A DNA stretch of 64,000 nt, taken from assembly GCA_964036195.1 (NCBI GenBank), contig OZ038457.1, positions 12,923,147 to 12,987,146 on the forward strand. Direction: 5' to 3'. A program made the translations under genes and the position numbers. Below, piece by piece: positions 43,589-54,300 of this stretch; the stretch's first letter is position 1; every line of letters begins with the position of its first letter. The stretch is from Sphaerolaimus hirsutus (Eukaryota > Nematoda > Chromadorea > Monhysterida > Sphaerolaimidae). The notes beneath the pieces were generated by a model that was not told the DNA's origin, searched no databases, and was given only the letters and a program-made list of their open reading frames with translations.

Positions 43589-44351
43589 CAGGGTTGCAGC
43601 AGAGTTCACACATTTTTTACATTCACACATTCGCACATAATACTTAAAGTCAACATATTAAAAATCACACACAAAAAATTCACACACTCCCATATTATGC
43701 AGTTTTACGATGGAACAGCTTTTAAAACACTATGTAACAGTGTGCTGCAATGTGTTAAATTGTGCAGATTCACACACAACAGAAGGTCACTATTTAGGTG
43801 ACCACTGCACGCTGAAAACTATAGTGCCCATCACATTACAGTGTGGGTCAAATAGCAATGTGAGAGCATGTGTTACATTGTGAAAGCAATGTAATGTAAT
43901 GAGAGTTTAAAACAAATTGGTCTTATTTGGATGGGATATGGTAGATTTCACTGTAAAGTCTGCAGTGGGTGGGGCGAGAATTAAAATTCTAAATGCAAAG
44001 ACAATTTTGTTGTATATGTAAAGAGCTGTACAATTACATCTATACATAGAACTAGAAATGAAACTCAAAACACAATTTAAACAATCCCATTCTAAGGTCA
44101 GTTATGTCTACATAAATAAATAAATGTATGAAATGCATTTCAATGAAACTGCAATTTGAGTTTGCATTTTCAACATGGGCCACCCTTCCTTTGACCCATT
44201 TGTCCTGACTGCTATGTAACATGAGACATAACAGATGCATTGACACAAGCAGTATAACTAGAGCAAAGCAGGTAACACAGTGCTTGAAATTCACACGTTT
44301 TTATGTGTATTTTTTTCGGCTGTGAAGGTGAAAACGGGAGCTGCAAGCCTG
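43589..44351. mobile_element. hAT-like element (family L type)
   Basis: Ends CAGGGTTGCAGC and GCTGCAAGCCTG with an exact 8-bp target duplication cttctaac (43581-43588 and 44352-44359). 763 bp, with TCACACA-rich arms and no transposase. Confidence 0.75.
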
Positions 44352-44359
44352 CTTCTAAC

Positions 44360-44480
44360 TCTTTGCATGACATTTTACATGACTTTTGACACTTTGCATG
44401 ACATTTGACATTATACAGCTAATTTTATGTGACTGTTGACACTTTGCATGAAAATTGACACTTTCAGGCAATTTTACATG
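44360..44480. mobile_element. MITE fragment (family H)
   Basis: TGCATGACATTTTACATGAC and ACACTTTGCATGAC repeats without clear GACCCTGT termini. Confidence 0.4.
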
Positions 44481-44489
44481 ACCTGACTA

Positions 44490-45556
44490 GTGATGGAAAA
44501 AGCGCCAGACTTTTGGCGCCAAGCGCCAAAAGCGCCATGGCGCTTTTCCTATGTGCGGCGCCAAGCGCCAATGGCGCCACACGAATTGAGCGCCAAGCGC
44601 CAAAAGCGCCATGGCGCTTTTCCGAACCGTAGCGCCAAGGAGTGTGCGTCATTAGGACAAAAGTGCATTCGTACAACAGTAGCTATTGTACAACAAAAGT
44701 GCTCATTAGTACAAAACGTGCTTTTGTACAATACCCATCCCGAGTACAACACCTGTTGCATTCGTACAACACATGTTGCATTCATACAACAAATGTCGCT
44801 TTTGTACAAATAATTGATGGTACAGGTTATAGATCTTACAGGTAATAGATATGGCTTAGCAGATCATGAAGATGAAATTATTTTGAGTGAAAGTTCTTGA
44901 TTTCCAGTATGGATGCAACTGTGGTAGAATAGTACTGGATGCTTCTGGCATTTAGAAGTGCCAGCGTTGAAGTCAATTTCAATTGTGCTGAAATCAGCGA
45001 TACTAACCATGTGATGTTAATAAATGGTGAAAAAATTAAAATTTACAGTAGCACCATTTAAATGGTAATATAGAAGTACTCCACACAAACACGGTGTGAA
45101 AGTGACCTCTGGTGCTGCTATTGGCACTCATAAAGGCATCAAAGTTCATGGGTGATCCCATGCTGCTTTGGCAATATAGTCTGTGCTTTTACAGGATCTG
45201 GCCGCTTCAAATTTTTTGATCTTGATCAAAGCTATGATGTTCCACCTTAAATTTGTTCTTTTTCTAACATAACATTTATGATGGCATTATATTTATGATG
45301 GATGCATTCTTACCCATGTTGTACAAAAGCAACATTTGTTGTACAAATGCAACATGTGTTGTACGAATGCGACAGGTGTTGTACAATCGGGATGAATGTT
45401 GTACGAAAGCACGTTTTGCACTAATGAGCACTTTTGTTGTACAATAGCTACTGTTGTACGAATGCACTTTTGTCCTAATGGGATACCCCCGCGCCAAGCG
45501 CCAATGGCGCCAGAGGACAATAGCGCCAAGCGCCAATAGCGCCAGCGCCAAAAAAA
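44490..45556. repeat. composite inverted repeat flanked by family G halves
   Basis: Left arm 44640-44820 (GGACAAAAGTGCATTCGTAC) and right arm 45305-45482 (GTACGAATGCACTTTTGTCC) are inverted copies about 490 bp apart. Outside each arm is a GCGCCAAGCGCC block (44490-44640 and 45488-45556). The left one begins TAGTGATGGAAAAAGCGCC. It appears to be one large foldback element that captured a central segment. Confidence 0.6.
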
Positions 45557-45730
45557 TTCGAACATGTTTCTACAGCCGCCGTATACACAGTTGAATATTT
45601 TACCGAGAACTACATAAATACTGAGCTATTTTAGTACTGGAAAAATGAGTTTCTTATGTTTGAAGAATTTTTCTTTTTAACAGTATAACGTGAAATGTTC
45701 AGCACCCTATTCACCCATAGTGAAAGATAA

Positions 45731-45930
45731 TACCGTATTTCTTCTAATAGATGGGCATAGGCGTCTAATAGATGGGCGTCTCCAATAGAAGGTACACATT
45801 TTCAAGTTAATTTTTGCCACGAAATAAATAGGAGGGCTGCCTCCAATAGAAGGTACACTTTTTGGAGTTTGTTTGGGCCACAAAATAAAAAGAACGGGGC
45901 CTCTAAAAGAAAGAAGGGTGAATTCTGCTG
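45731..45930. mobile_element. Family E MITE, partial
   Basis: Left end TACCGTATTTCTTCTAATAG and repeats of CTCCAATAGAAGGTACAC. The right terminus is lost. Confidence 0.5.
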
Positions 45931-46018
45931 GAAATGTGCCAAAACTATTATCTCTCATATTTATGATGTAAATATTTGATAGGTAAATCTGCCGCAAACT
46001 TACACAGATCGTATGGCA

Positions 46019-46222
46019 CTTTTTTGGCGCTTTTTAAAGTGCGAGCGCCAAGTGCCAATAGCGCCACAGCATCATAGCGCCAAGCGCCAAAAGCGCCATG
46101 GCGCTTTTGGAGGGCACGGTGCCAAGCGCCAATGGCGCCACGGCAAAAAAGCGCCAAGCGCCAGAAGCGCCATGGCGCTTTTTGGTTTGGCGCTAGCGCC
46201 ATGGCGCTTTTCCATCACTAGA
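46019..46222. mobile_element. GCGCC-rich MITE (family G), left end truncated
   Basis: Tandem GCGCCAAGCGCC blocks ending GGCGCTTTTCCATCACTA. The left end lacks TAGTGATG. Confidence 0.6.
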
Positions 46223-46261
46223 CCAGACACACAATGGGTTTTGCATGCACAATGTGACAAA

Positions 46262-46400
46262 GGCAGTCCCAAGCCCTGTAAAGTGTAAAGTCAAGTGTCA
46301 AATGTAAAGTCAAATGCAAAGTAAACTGTCAAGCAAAACAAAAAAGAAAATATTTTATTACTGAACTTTGGGATGCCCATAGGTACATAGATGAGGATGC
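46262..46400. mobile_element. MITE fragment (family H)
   Basis: Left end CAGTCCCAAGCCCTGTAAAG followed by AAGTCAAATG repeats. The stretch AATATTTTATTACTGAACTT is also found in the copy at 6953-7146. Confidence 0.4.
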
Positions 46401-46466
46401 CCATTGCGGGGATGCCCAACAGTATCCTCCCCTGCATGCGTGGTTCCCGCTGGAAGTGTGCCAACG

Positions 46467-46659
46467 ATGGTTAACGCATCCGAGTTTCATAAAAAGATAA
46501 CAAAATTGATTGTTGTTATAATGTTATTCATTAACATATTCACATCGATCAATTTTTTCATATTTTTATGGAAATCGAATGATTTAATAATCATTGGCAC
46601 GTTTCCAACAGGAGACATAAATCAGTGCGAGAGCAGAGTATCACGTACGCCGAGTATAG
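46467..46659 (+). CDS. Possible exon with a membrane segment
   Basis: ATG-initiated frame MVNASEFHKKITKLIVV... with a hydrophobic stretch of about 25 residues, then a polar segment NQCESRVSRTPS, ending at an AG|GTACTT donor-like site (46660). The plan (short basic N-terminus, membrane anchor, Cys) is reminiscent of cuticle-collagen first exons, but no Gly-X-Y exon follows on this strand in the window. Chance AT-rich hydrophobicity is a serious alternative. Confidence 0.25.
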
Positions 46660-46970
46660 GTACTTTTAACAACTCTATGCATATTTGCCATGTTTCTTGG
46701 ACATATTTAAGGCACCTATGTACAGAACGCACCCATGTATAAAGTACAAAACGCACCCATGTATAAATTGCCAAATAAACAAATAATAAAGGCCCATGAA
46801 TGCAAATTTCACCAAAAAGCAGTGTTTGGGACGCGCGCTTTTACTTTGGCAGACCAGGCGCAGGATCAATGCAGCACAGCATCATAACGCGACACTGAAC
46901 CTCACCTCCACGCGATAACTGCAAAGGAGCAACCAACCTAATCATAATTTCTAAAAACGAAACCAGGAGT

Positions 46971-47250
46971 AGCGATGGAAAAGCACCAGCGCCAGCGCCA
47001 AAGGAAAAAGCGCCATGCCACAACGCTATTTTGCTGTGGCGCCATTGGCGCTTGCCGCCACACCGACAAAAACGCCGTGGCGCTAGGCGCCATTTTGGCG
47101 CCAGGAATAAGATACTTGGCATTGGCGCTTGCAGCCAGCGCCAAAGCAAGAAGCGCCATGACGCTTGGCGCCATTTTGCGCCGGCACGATTGGCGGGGTT
47201 CGAAAAAGCGCCATGGCGCTTGGACCCAAAGTCAGCTTTTTCCATTAACA
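46971..47250. mobile_element. GCGCC-rich MITE (family G)
   Basis: Ends TAGCGATGGAAAAGC and GCTTTTTCCATTAACA, with GCGCCAGCGCCAAAG-type interior. Confidence 0.6.
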
Positions 47251-47395
47251 GGAGTGAAAACAACAACAATGCTTGCAACTGACCAGTGGAGGCACGCGTA
47301 AATAGGCACGCGCAACGCGGCAGGCAGGCGGAACAGGCGCCTCCGTGCTTCTAAATGCATATTATCGCCCAAACGTGTATTTATTTTATATTTCG

Positions 47396-47492
47396 AAGTG
47401 ATGATGACCGTCTCTCGAGAAGGTAAGATGACCGCCTGAAGATATGATGTCCGCCTGGACATCATACCTTCAGAAGGTAAGATGTCCAAGAA
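47396..47492. repeat. short-palindrome repeat (family J)
   Basis: ATGATGTCCGCCTGGACATC AT palindrome and GAAGGTAAGATG units, like 29246-29402. Confidence 0.5.
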
Positions 47493-47605
47493 GGGAAAGT
47501 TTCCGGGGTCCACTGCGTACATGTCATGTATCTGCTGTCACCGCCATACGTTAACATTCTTTTGTATTTTGATCGATCATTTTTGTAAATTTTATAGCAT
47601 ATTTT

Positions 47606-47832
47606 TCACGAATGGCGCCAGTGCCATGGCGCCATTCCGCCACCATATACCGTATATCCTCGAATAAGACCCCAGGGGAGTTATTTTTTCGTCAGAGTTT
47701 TTGAGGGGGGACTTATTCAAGAGGGGGGAGTTATTCGAGGGGGGAGTTATTTTTTCGTCGGTGTTTTTGAGGGGGGAGTTATTCAAGGGGGAGGAGTTAT
47801 TCGAGGGGGGTCTTATTCGAGGATATACGGTA
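47606..47832. mobile_element. TA-flanked MITE (family B) with attached family G fragment
   Basis: 47648-47832 has ends TACCGTATATCCTCGAATAA and TTATTCGAGGATATACGGTA. The 42 bp before it (GGCGCCAGTGCCATGGCGCC...) is the same as at 28023-28070, so the pair was copied together. Confidence 0.65.
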
Positions 47833-48344
47833 GGTAAAATTCTAGGGGGGGCGTGCTCCGTAAACAAGCAGTCCCCCCGCTCCAAAATCCTCGATACGTC
47901 CCTGATTTATATTGTGTTCGCAACAAGAACATGCAATTTCAGCAAACAAAGTTACGAATCATCGATGAAATGTGATTCACACAGCAAATATTTAAAACAA
48001 ATTTACTTTTATGATTTTTTCCATCAATATACTGAACTATTCTTAAGTGGAACTACAGACTAGGGTTCAAACGGGATGCAGACCCCTTATCTCCATAAAA
48101 AGCAAAAAACTGCAACAAAAACACTTGCATGCAAAAAATGTGCAAAATACTTGGTGAATAAGCAGTAATAACTTTGGCGGAGCATTGCGAAAGGTGAAAA
48201 TTTGCAAAAAGCATGAAAATTAGTAATTTTGAGTGAGAATTTGAGAAAAATTCTTTGAAAAAGAATTTCACTGAAAAAGAAAAAGTATTAAAATAAAAAG
48301 TTTACTCATGAATTTCTGTACCTATGGGGTGAGTAAAAAATATA
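47833..48344. other. no gene recognised
   Basis: AT-rich. TAGGGTTCAAACGGGAT at about 48062 matches the terminus of the foldback element at 60156-61686. Confidence 0.4.
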
Positions 48345-48590
48345 TACCGTATTTCCTCGAAATACCCCCCGGGGGTTTATTGTTTCATAGTGAGAATTTT
48401 GAGAGAGAAACGTGAAAAATGCAACAATAACCACCATTTTTAAGTTTTTACAGCCTTATATAAGGATGTAGATGGTATAAACGATGTTCTAACATAACAC
48501 AGTAAGTGTTTTGAACGTCTGTTATGCATTTCCTGGACCACAAATCCATAGTACCCATTTTGAGGGGGGGTATTTCGAGGAAATACGGTA
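48345..48590. mobile_element. TA-flanked MITE (family C)
   Basis: Ends TACCGTATTTCCTCGAAATA and TATTTCGAGGAAATACGGTA, an exact 20-bp inverted repeat. Confidence 0.75.
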
Positions 48591-48695
48591 CCTAACGTTT
48601 ACACATATTCAAAAGTTAAGTAATCTTCACAACTCTGTCTACCACCACTTTCTAAACAAAGCAAGCAAACCACGGTTTGCTTTTGTTGCACCAAT

Positions 48696-48940
48696 GTGCC
48701 TACACACACTAGTTTTCACCGTGACTTCGTGTGAAAACTGAAATTTTTTCAAATGCAAATTAATGAACACGGTTGAATGATTTAATTTTAATTAAATTTG
48801 AATTTAAATTAATGAAAGTTAAAGTTTGAAAATTTGTAAACTAAAACAGATATAGCATACAATAAGAGTAGGCTGAATGTCGCCATGTCGCCATTTCAGT
48901 TTTCACATCAGTCACGGTGAAAACTAGTGTGTGTAGGGCC
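48696..48940. mobile_element. Tourist-like MITE (family F)
   Basis: Ends GTGCCTACACACACTAGTTT and AAACTAGTGTGTGTAGGGCC with AAT on both sides. The interior TTCACCGTGAC and ACGGTTGAATGA is shared with 42346-42905. Confidence 0.7.
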
Positions 48941-48994
48941 AATTGTTTTTCGGTAGTTTTCACCATTTAAAATTAGAAAAAAACACGATAAGCA

Positions 48995-49305
48995 ATGTTG
49001 GAAAGTTCACCAGAAAATGGCAAGCACTGGGAGCAGAATCACGCTTACAAAAAGCGGGAATACGGTGCAGAGTCTTCCAACAGACGCACAAAAACCAGAC
49101 ATTCCAGCGTCTACGGTAGTGACGCCAAATAAAGAGATAACTTCCCGGTACGTTGAAGATCGAAACTGCGTCATTGCCGCCACTGCAGAGAACGCGCCGC
49201 GGCGGCAAGGGACATGCGAATTGGCGGCGCGCGGCGCGGATGCGATATGCTCCAGTGAGCGCCCCGTTCCGCGCGGCGGCCGTCTGCGAGCCGCCGCATG
49301 AAAAT
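48995..49305. other. GC-rich island with candidate first exon
   Basis: A sharp GC-rich block (49140-49310, rich in GCGCCGCGGCGG) in AT-rich DNA. Just before it, a frame from ATG 48995 reads MLESSPENGKHWEQNHAYKK and a second frame from 49017 reads MASTGSRITLTKSGN. GTACGT and GTAGTG donor-like sites lie near 49110-49150. It may be the 5' end of a gene, but no downstream exon was found. Confidence 0.25.
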
Positions 49306-49944
49306 GCCCGCCGACCGAAAATGGGGGGGGGGGAATTGATTAGATCGACGCCAACCCACCGGGGCTATCGTAATCGATTGAACGGTAATTGGCCGCGCGA
49401 GATGCTCGTGTGGGCGCCGATGATAAAATTTACATGTTGAGTGGACAGGTGGGGTGTCGAGTGATTGCAACGGTGAATAACTAGGTGCCAAATGGATGTT
49501 CCGGGTAGACTAGGTTCCGGGTTCCAGATCTCAAATAGAAACTAGATCAGATGTTTGGAAGTGCCGGTTGACGGTAAATGACATATCCGGCACTACGTTG
49601 AATGTGAGCATGTTGCGCTAACGTTACAAGGAACACTTTCAATCCGCCCACGGGTCACGCTGCACGGGCTAATTATACTGCCTGAAAAAGTTGTCGGATG
49701 GATCAATTTTCAGGTGGGTGTTTTATTGTAAATACCTAAATAAATGGTGCACTACTGACAGCGTAGGGCACACATTTATGCACGTTACAAGCGGGTGGAC
49801 GCTTGAAGACCCTTCAAGTTTTCAAATGCGGTAACATCAAACGTACGAAGAGGTTGACACAGCAGACGACAAAGGTTGTCATCAATATCAACGAATGATG
49901 ATAAACAACGTTCGACATCAATAAGCACTTTCTGCCGATTTAAT
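49306..49944. other. no gene recognised
   Basis: Mixed composition, with no splice-flanked or family-like frame on either strand. Confidence 0.35.
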
Positions 49945-50145
49945 GGCCCCACACACACTAGTTTACAATCTCCAAAGTTGATGAGTCGGTTTAAAACACA
50001 CTTAAGTTTATTTACCATAATGGGGACTCCGTCAACTATTACTGCTGATTGAGATAAAGAGTGAATCATTCCGGTGAACTCAAATACGTTCAAAACAGAT
50101 TTAACTGTCTTGGAAATTTCGGCTGTCAACTATTCGCGTGGGCCC
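49945..50145. mobile_element. Tourist-like MITE (family F)
   Basis: Ends GGCCCCACACACACTAG and CTATTCGCGTGGGCCC with AAT on both sides (49942-49944, 50146-50148). Confidence 0.65.
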
Positions 50146-50148
50146 AAT

Positions 50149-50524
50149 AAATCTTAATCGGTTTTAGTGAGCATTGACAGGCACTGGAACCGAATTTGAA
50201 CAAACATGCGTATCAGAAAGCAGTAACGGGAACCATTATCATGAAGGACCACCAGTGGCGTCCGAGGATAAACAATATAATAAAAAAGCTAGCAGAGGCC
50301 ATCACCGCTGCAGTGACAAACTCATTACCATTGCCCACAAAAACGGATTGAAATTTATGTGAGGCGCAAATTACACTACAAGGCCAATCTGAACAACTAT
50401 TTATTCAAAAGATACACTAGACTTCGCTTCCTTAATGTTCATGGAAAATGTCTACATGGCGACTATCTACATAATTGTAATCATTGCCATCGAAAAAAAC
50501 ATGGAATAAATAAAGACTGTCCAG
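50149..50524. other. no gene confirmed
   Basis: Two abutting open frames (50174-50362, 50359-50571) are Lys/His/Asn-rich. The second runs into the MITE at 50525. Not recognised, probably not coding. Confidence 0.3.
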
Positions 50525-51031
50525 CAGAGTTGTTAAAAGTACTGAACTTTTTTCAAAGTAAACGTATTTAAACGTAACGTATATATTTTTTACACACTCG
50601 TGAGTGCAGAAAACGTACCTTAAATGTTTTATCTTTACTCTACTTTACCTTTAACTTTACGAGTAAACTTTTTAACCTTTTTCACTTACACTTTTTTCGC
50701 CGCCAAAACGCAAAAGTGAGTATTTTTGAGAATTTTTCCCCCTAATTTTAACCTAAAATCACTAATTATCATACCTTTTTGTCCATTTTCACCCCAAATT
50801 CACTAATTCATCTGTTTTCTTGCCAATTTTCGGCCATTCTTTATGTGCTTACTGCTTATATACCAAATTTTGACTATTTTCCCCTTTTATTGCATTTTTC
50901 TTCATTTTTTCCCTTCTACGTGTTGAAAATAGCGATATAAAGGCATATACAAAACCCGTTTTCAGTACTCGTGTACTTTACTCGAGTATACGTATTTATC
51001 GAGTAAACGTAAATACGTTCAAACAACTATG
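50525..51031. mobile_element. hAT-like MITE (family A), reference copy
   Basis: Ends CAGAGTTGTT and AACAACTATG, flanked by an exact 8-bp duplication ctgtccag (50517-50524, 51032-51039). 507 bp, no coding, interior with ACGTAAA/TTTACGT and TACAGAAAACGT. Confidence 0.85.
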
Positions 51032-51338
51032 CTGTCCAGTTCGAAATGTGTAATACCTGCTCCACTCATCACCAATTGTATAGATAATGTATGAGATACC
51101 GGTTGTAATTTCAAAACACAGTCACAATCCATTGCGCTCATAGTAAACATGTGAATGAACCGGGCAAGATGCCGCAAAACGCAACACGCTTTCTGATAAA
51201 GCTCTACCTTTGGTGAAACACCGAGCCAACACCACGAATCACAGACAACAAATCACATAAAATCACTAAAAGCCCAATACGAGAAAAGCACCGAAAAACT
51301 ATGGAAAGTCAAAACTGAACCCACCTGGATACTTCAAG

Positions 51339-54300
51339 CTACATTTTCGCTCTCAACTGATCACTTAGCGCCCGCCAATCGGCCGGCCTTTCAAAGCATT
51401 TCGGCGAGCTCAAAACCGCCTCAAAAATGCGCTCGTAGATTTTCCCGTCACTCGAGCCCAAACTCGAGTTTAGAATAAAATCGGGCGGGGCCAAAACGTC
51501 GGCGAGGGCGACGCATTCGGGTCGAAGTTTATCAAGAAGTGCCAAAGTGCGCTGTTGCAACCTTTCGAGCCATTGTCTGTCGCAGAAACCGCCTGAGAAT
51601 TTTTTTCGAGAAATTGACAGTTCATGGGCGATTGAATTATTTTCCACTACTTGAGTTTTTCGTCCTAAATGTTGGCATCTAGTGATATAAAAAGCGCCAA
51701 TGCTTTGGCGCCAAGCGCCGTGGCTCTTTTCTAACCCTTAGCGCCAAGCGCAAATGGCGCCATAGCGAAATGGCGCCAAGCGCCATGAGGCTTCTTTCTT
51801 TGGTGCTAGCGCCAAGCACCAGTACCAGGAGCTATCGTTCCTGGCGCTACAAAAATAGCGGTAAGCGCCAAAAACGCCACCGCGCTTTTCTTGAGCATGG
51901 CGCCAAGCGCTACAGTAAAATGGCCATAGCGCTTTTTCATGACTATTGGCATCAATCAAACACTGTCAAAATCCGAATCACTGGGCCGAAAAGTGCGCCA
52001 CAGATGGTGGTTCCGCGCGACCCCTGCTGAGCAGTGACGTCAAAGTAAAACTAACCCATGTACAAGAAAGTAGAGTGCTTGTGCAGGCAAACGGCCGCAT
52101 ACAGTTCGCACAGTTTTCGCATCACACTGCGCACTGCCACATCGGGTGCGGCGCTCGCAAATTGTGAAAAAGCCCGGATGACCACGTGCTGCAAAACCGG
52201 AGGAGGGCTTTAAATATCATTTCGAGCAGTGATTCTAGACAAAACAGATTTCAAACCTGCGCGTAGGCGAGGCCCAAGTCGGCCGCGTGGAACACCTGGG
52301 CGTTGTTCTTGGCGCTGAACGCGTCCTGACCCCGCTCCGTGTTGGAGCGAATGCGCGTCACAGTTCGACGCAAAAGGTACGCTATTAGCCAGTGGTATGC
52401 GTCCAGCACGTCTGAACAAGGGTGAAGGTTCAATCCTCCGATCTTAGGTGTAGAAAATCGAGGCTGAATTTACCAGCTATGAAATCGTCGCTATGCGCAC
52501 ACGACTTCCTGGTTGGTTGACGCAATTCATCGTGAAGGAAATCCGCACTTCCAAAAGGCGATTCGATCGGGGAGCCTGTTCAAACAGCCAGCTTTCGCAT
52601 AAGTTTACGTAGGTCATGTTTCAATGTAGGTAAGTATTTCATTAACCAGTCTCAAATGCGTCATAAAGGGCGATGAGATAATTCGAAGCTTGTTGCATAA
52701 GCACATGATTTTCCCCTTCGAAGGTGACGGTGGGGTCAAAGTCAGACCGCAGATCGGACAGCCGGGACGACTTCAAAAATCTGCAAAGGTTACTCAGTAA
52801 GTCACAGCATTTCCCGCTCAGTAAATCGCACCCGAATTTTTCCTATTCCCCGTAAGCCGTGACAATAAGAGTTCTACTATGTACAAACAAACAACTTTGT
52901 GCGTAAAACCTCCACCTTATCAGTATCGCTTTGGACAAACAAAGCTTATGACCTCAGAAAGTCACGTAAAACAATCATTAAATGTTCTATTAAGAAAATA
53001 GCAAAAAAATCTCCACCTATGTTAGCGATATTCCCAACTTTTTTTGTCATCTACAATTTGAAAATACATTGAAGATCTAAATAGAAAAATATATCTCGGG
53101 TGGCCCACGTCAGGCGCACGGTTTCAATTGGCTCCCAACACGTCAATTTTGAATGAAAACTGCTCAATTTGGTATGTCGGTAGAAAAATGTACCCCATTT
53201 GTTGTGTTAAGTGCACGGTTCCACATAACAAAAATTCATGTCGGAACGTGAAACACAGTTTTGTACATGTTTGAACTGTCGAACGAGCTTCAAGTGTCTA
53301 CCAAATCACCAATTCTTCATAAAAATAGCCCAAATTTGGCATGGCAGTAGATAAATGTTCCCTTTTTAGTATGTTAAGCGCACACATTCATATCACCAGA
53401 TTTGTCACATTTATCACACCATATGCAAAAAACGTAACTCCACAGGACCACCTAAATTGGGATTGTTTTCAACATGTGAATATGAAACTGTGCTTCACGT
53501 TCAACACGAAATCTTGTGATATGAAACCGTGCACTTAACATAACAAATGGGGTACATTTATCTACCCTCATACCAAATTTCAGCCATTTCCATCCAAAAT
53601 TGACGTGTTGGGAGCCAATTGAAACCGTGCGGCTGACGTGGGCCACCCGGTACTATTGACAATATACATTGAACCCCCGCAAAACCTACAAAACGCATGT
53701 AAAAGCCCAAAAATATAACCCGTGTCCTCCACAAGCTTCGCGAGCCATTTGCACGGCGGCCAAGCCGGTCCAAGTCGCCAGCGGCTTGCACGCGGATGAT
53801 ATGGCGTGCATTTCGCGCGACATGCTCACCTGCAAAGTGAAAATTGCCATTCGATCGCCACAGATATTGTCAAAAAGCTGATAGTGTTGATGGTTAGAAT
53901 GCGCCGGCGAAAACTGGCCATGCCACTAGCATCGGAAAAAATGCGACGCGTCTCCGTTTGGCTTTTTTATCAATCTCATCGATGCACTAAAGCAATGAAA
54001 AATGCCCCAGGGACCAAACACACCACTTCGTCACTTTTATCACCAGAGAGCTGCCTTGCCATAAACTCGACATACCACAGAAAGATTGTGTCAGCGAAGT
54101 GCGTCAACACAAATGCGCTAGCCAATGCGGGTAGAACTCGATATTGCTGCGATAATTAAAATTCTAAATATTTTAATGGAAAAAATCGGCTCAATAAAAC
54201 AACCCACTGACGTCTTAAAAATTTGAGAGAAAATGACCAAAATTGAGCAATACCAATAAACTTGGCAAAAATTCCGCTGACCTGCTGTTGGTATTCAATA

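Noticed and set aside
49785..50129. 114-residue minus-strand ORF
   Set aside because: More than half overlaps a Tourist-like MITE (49945-50145); no family resemblance.
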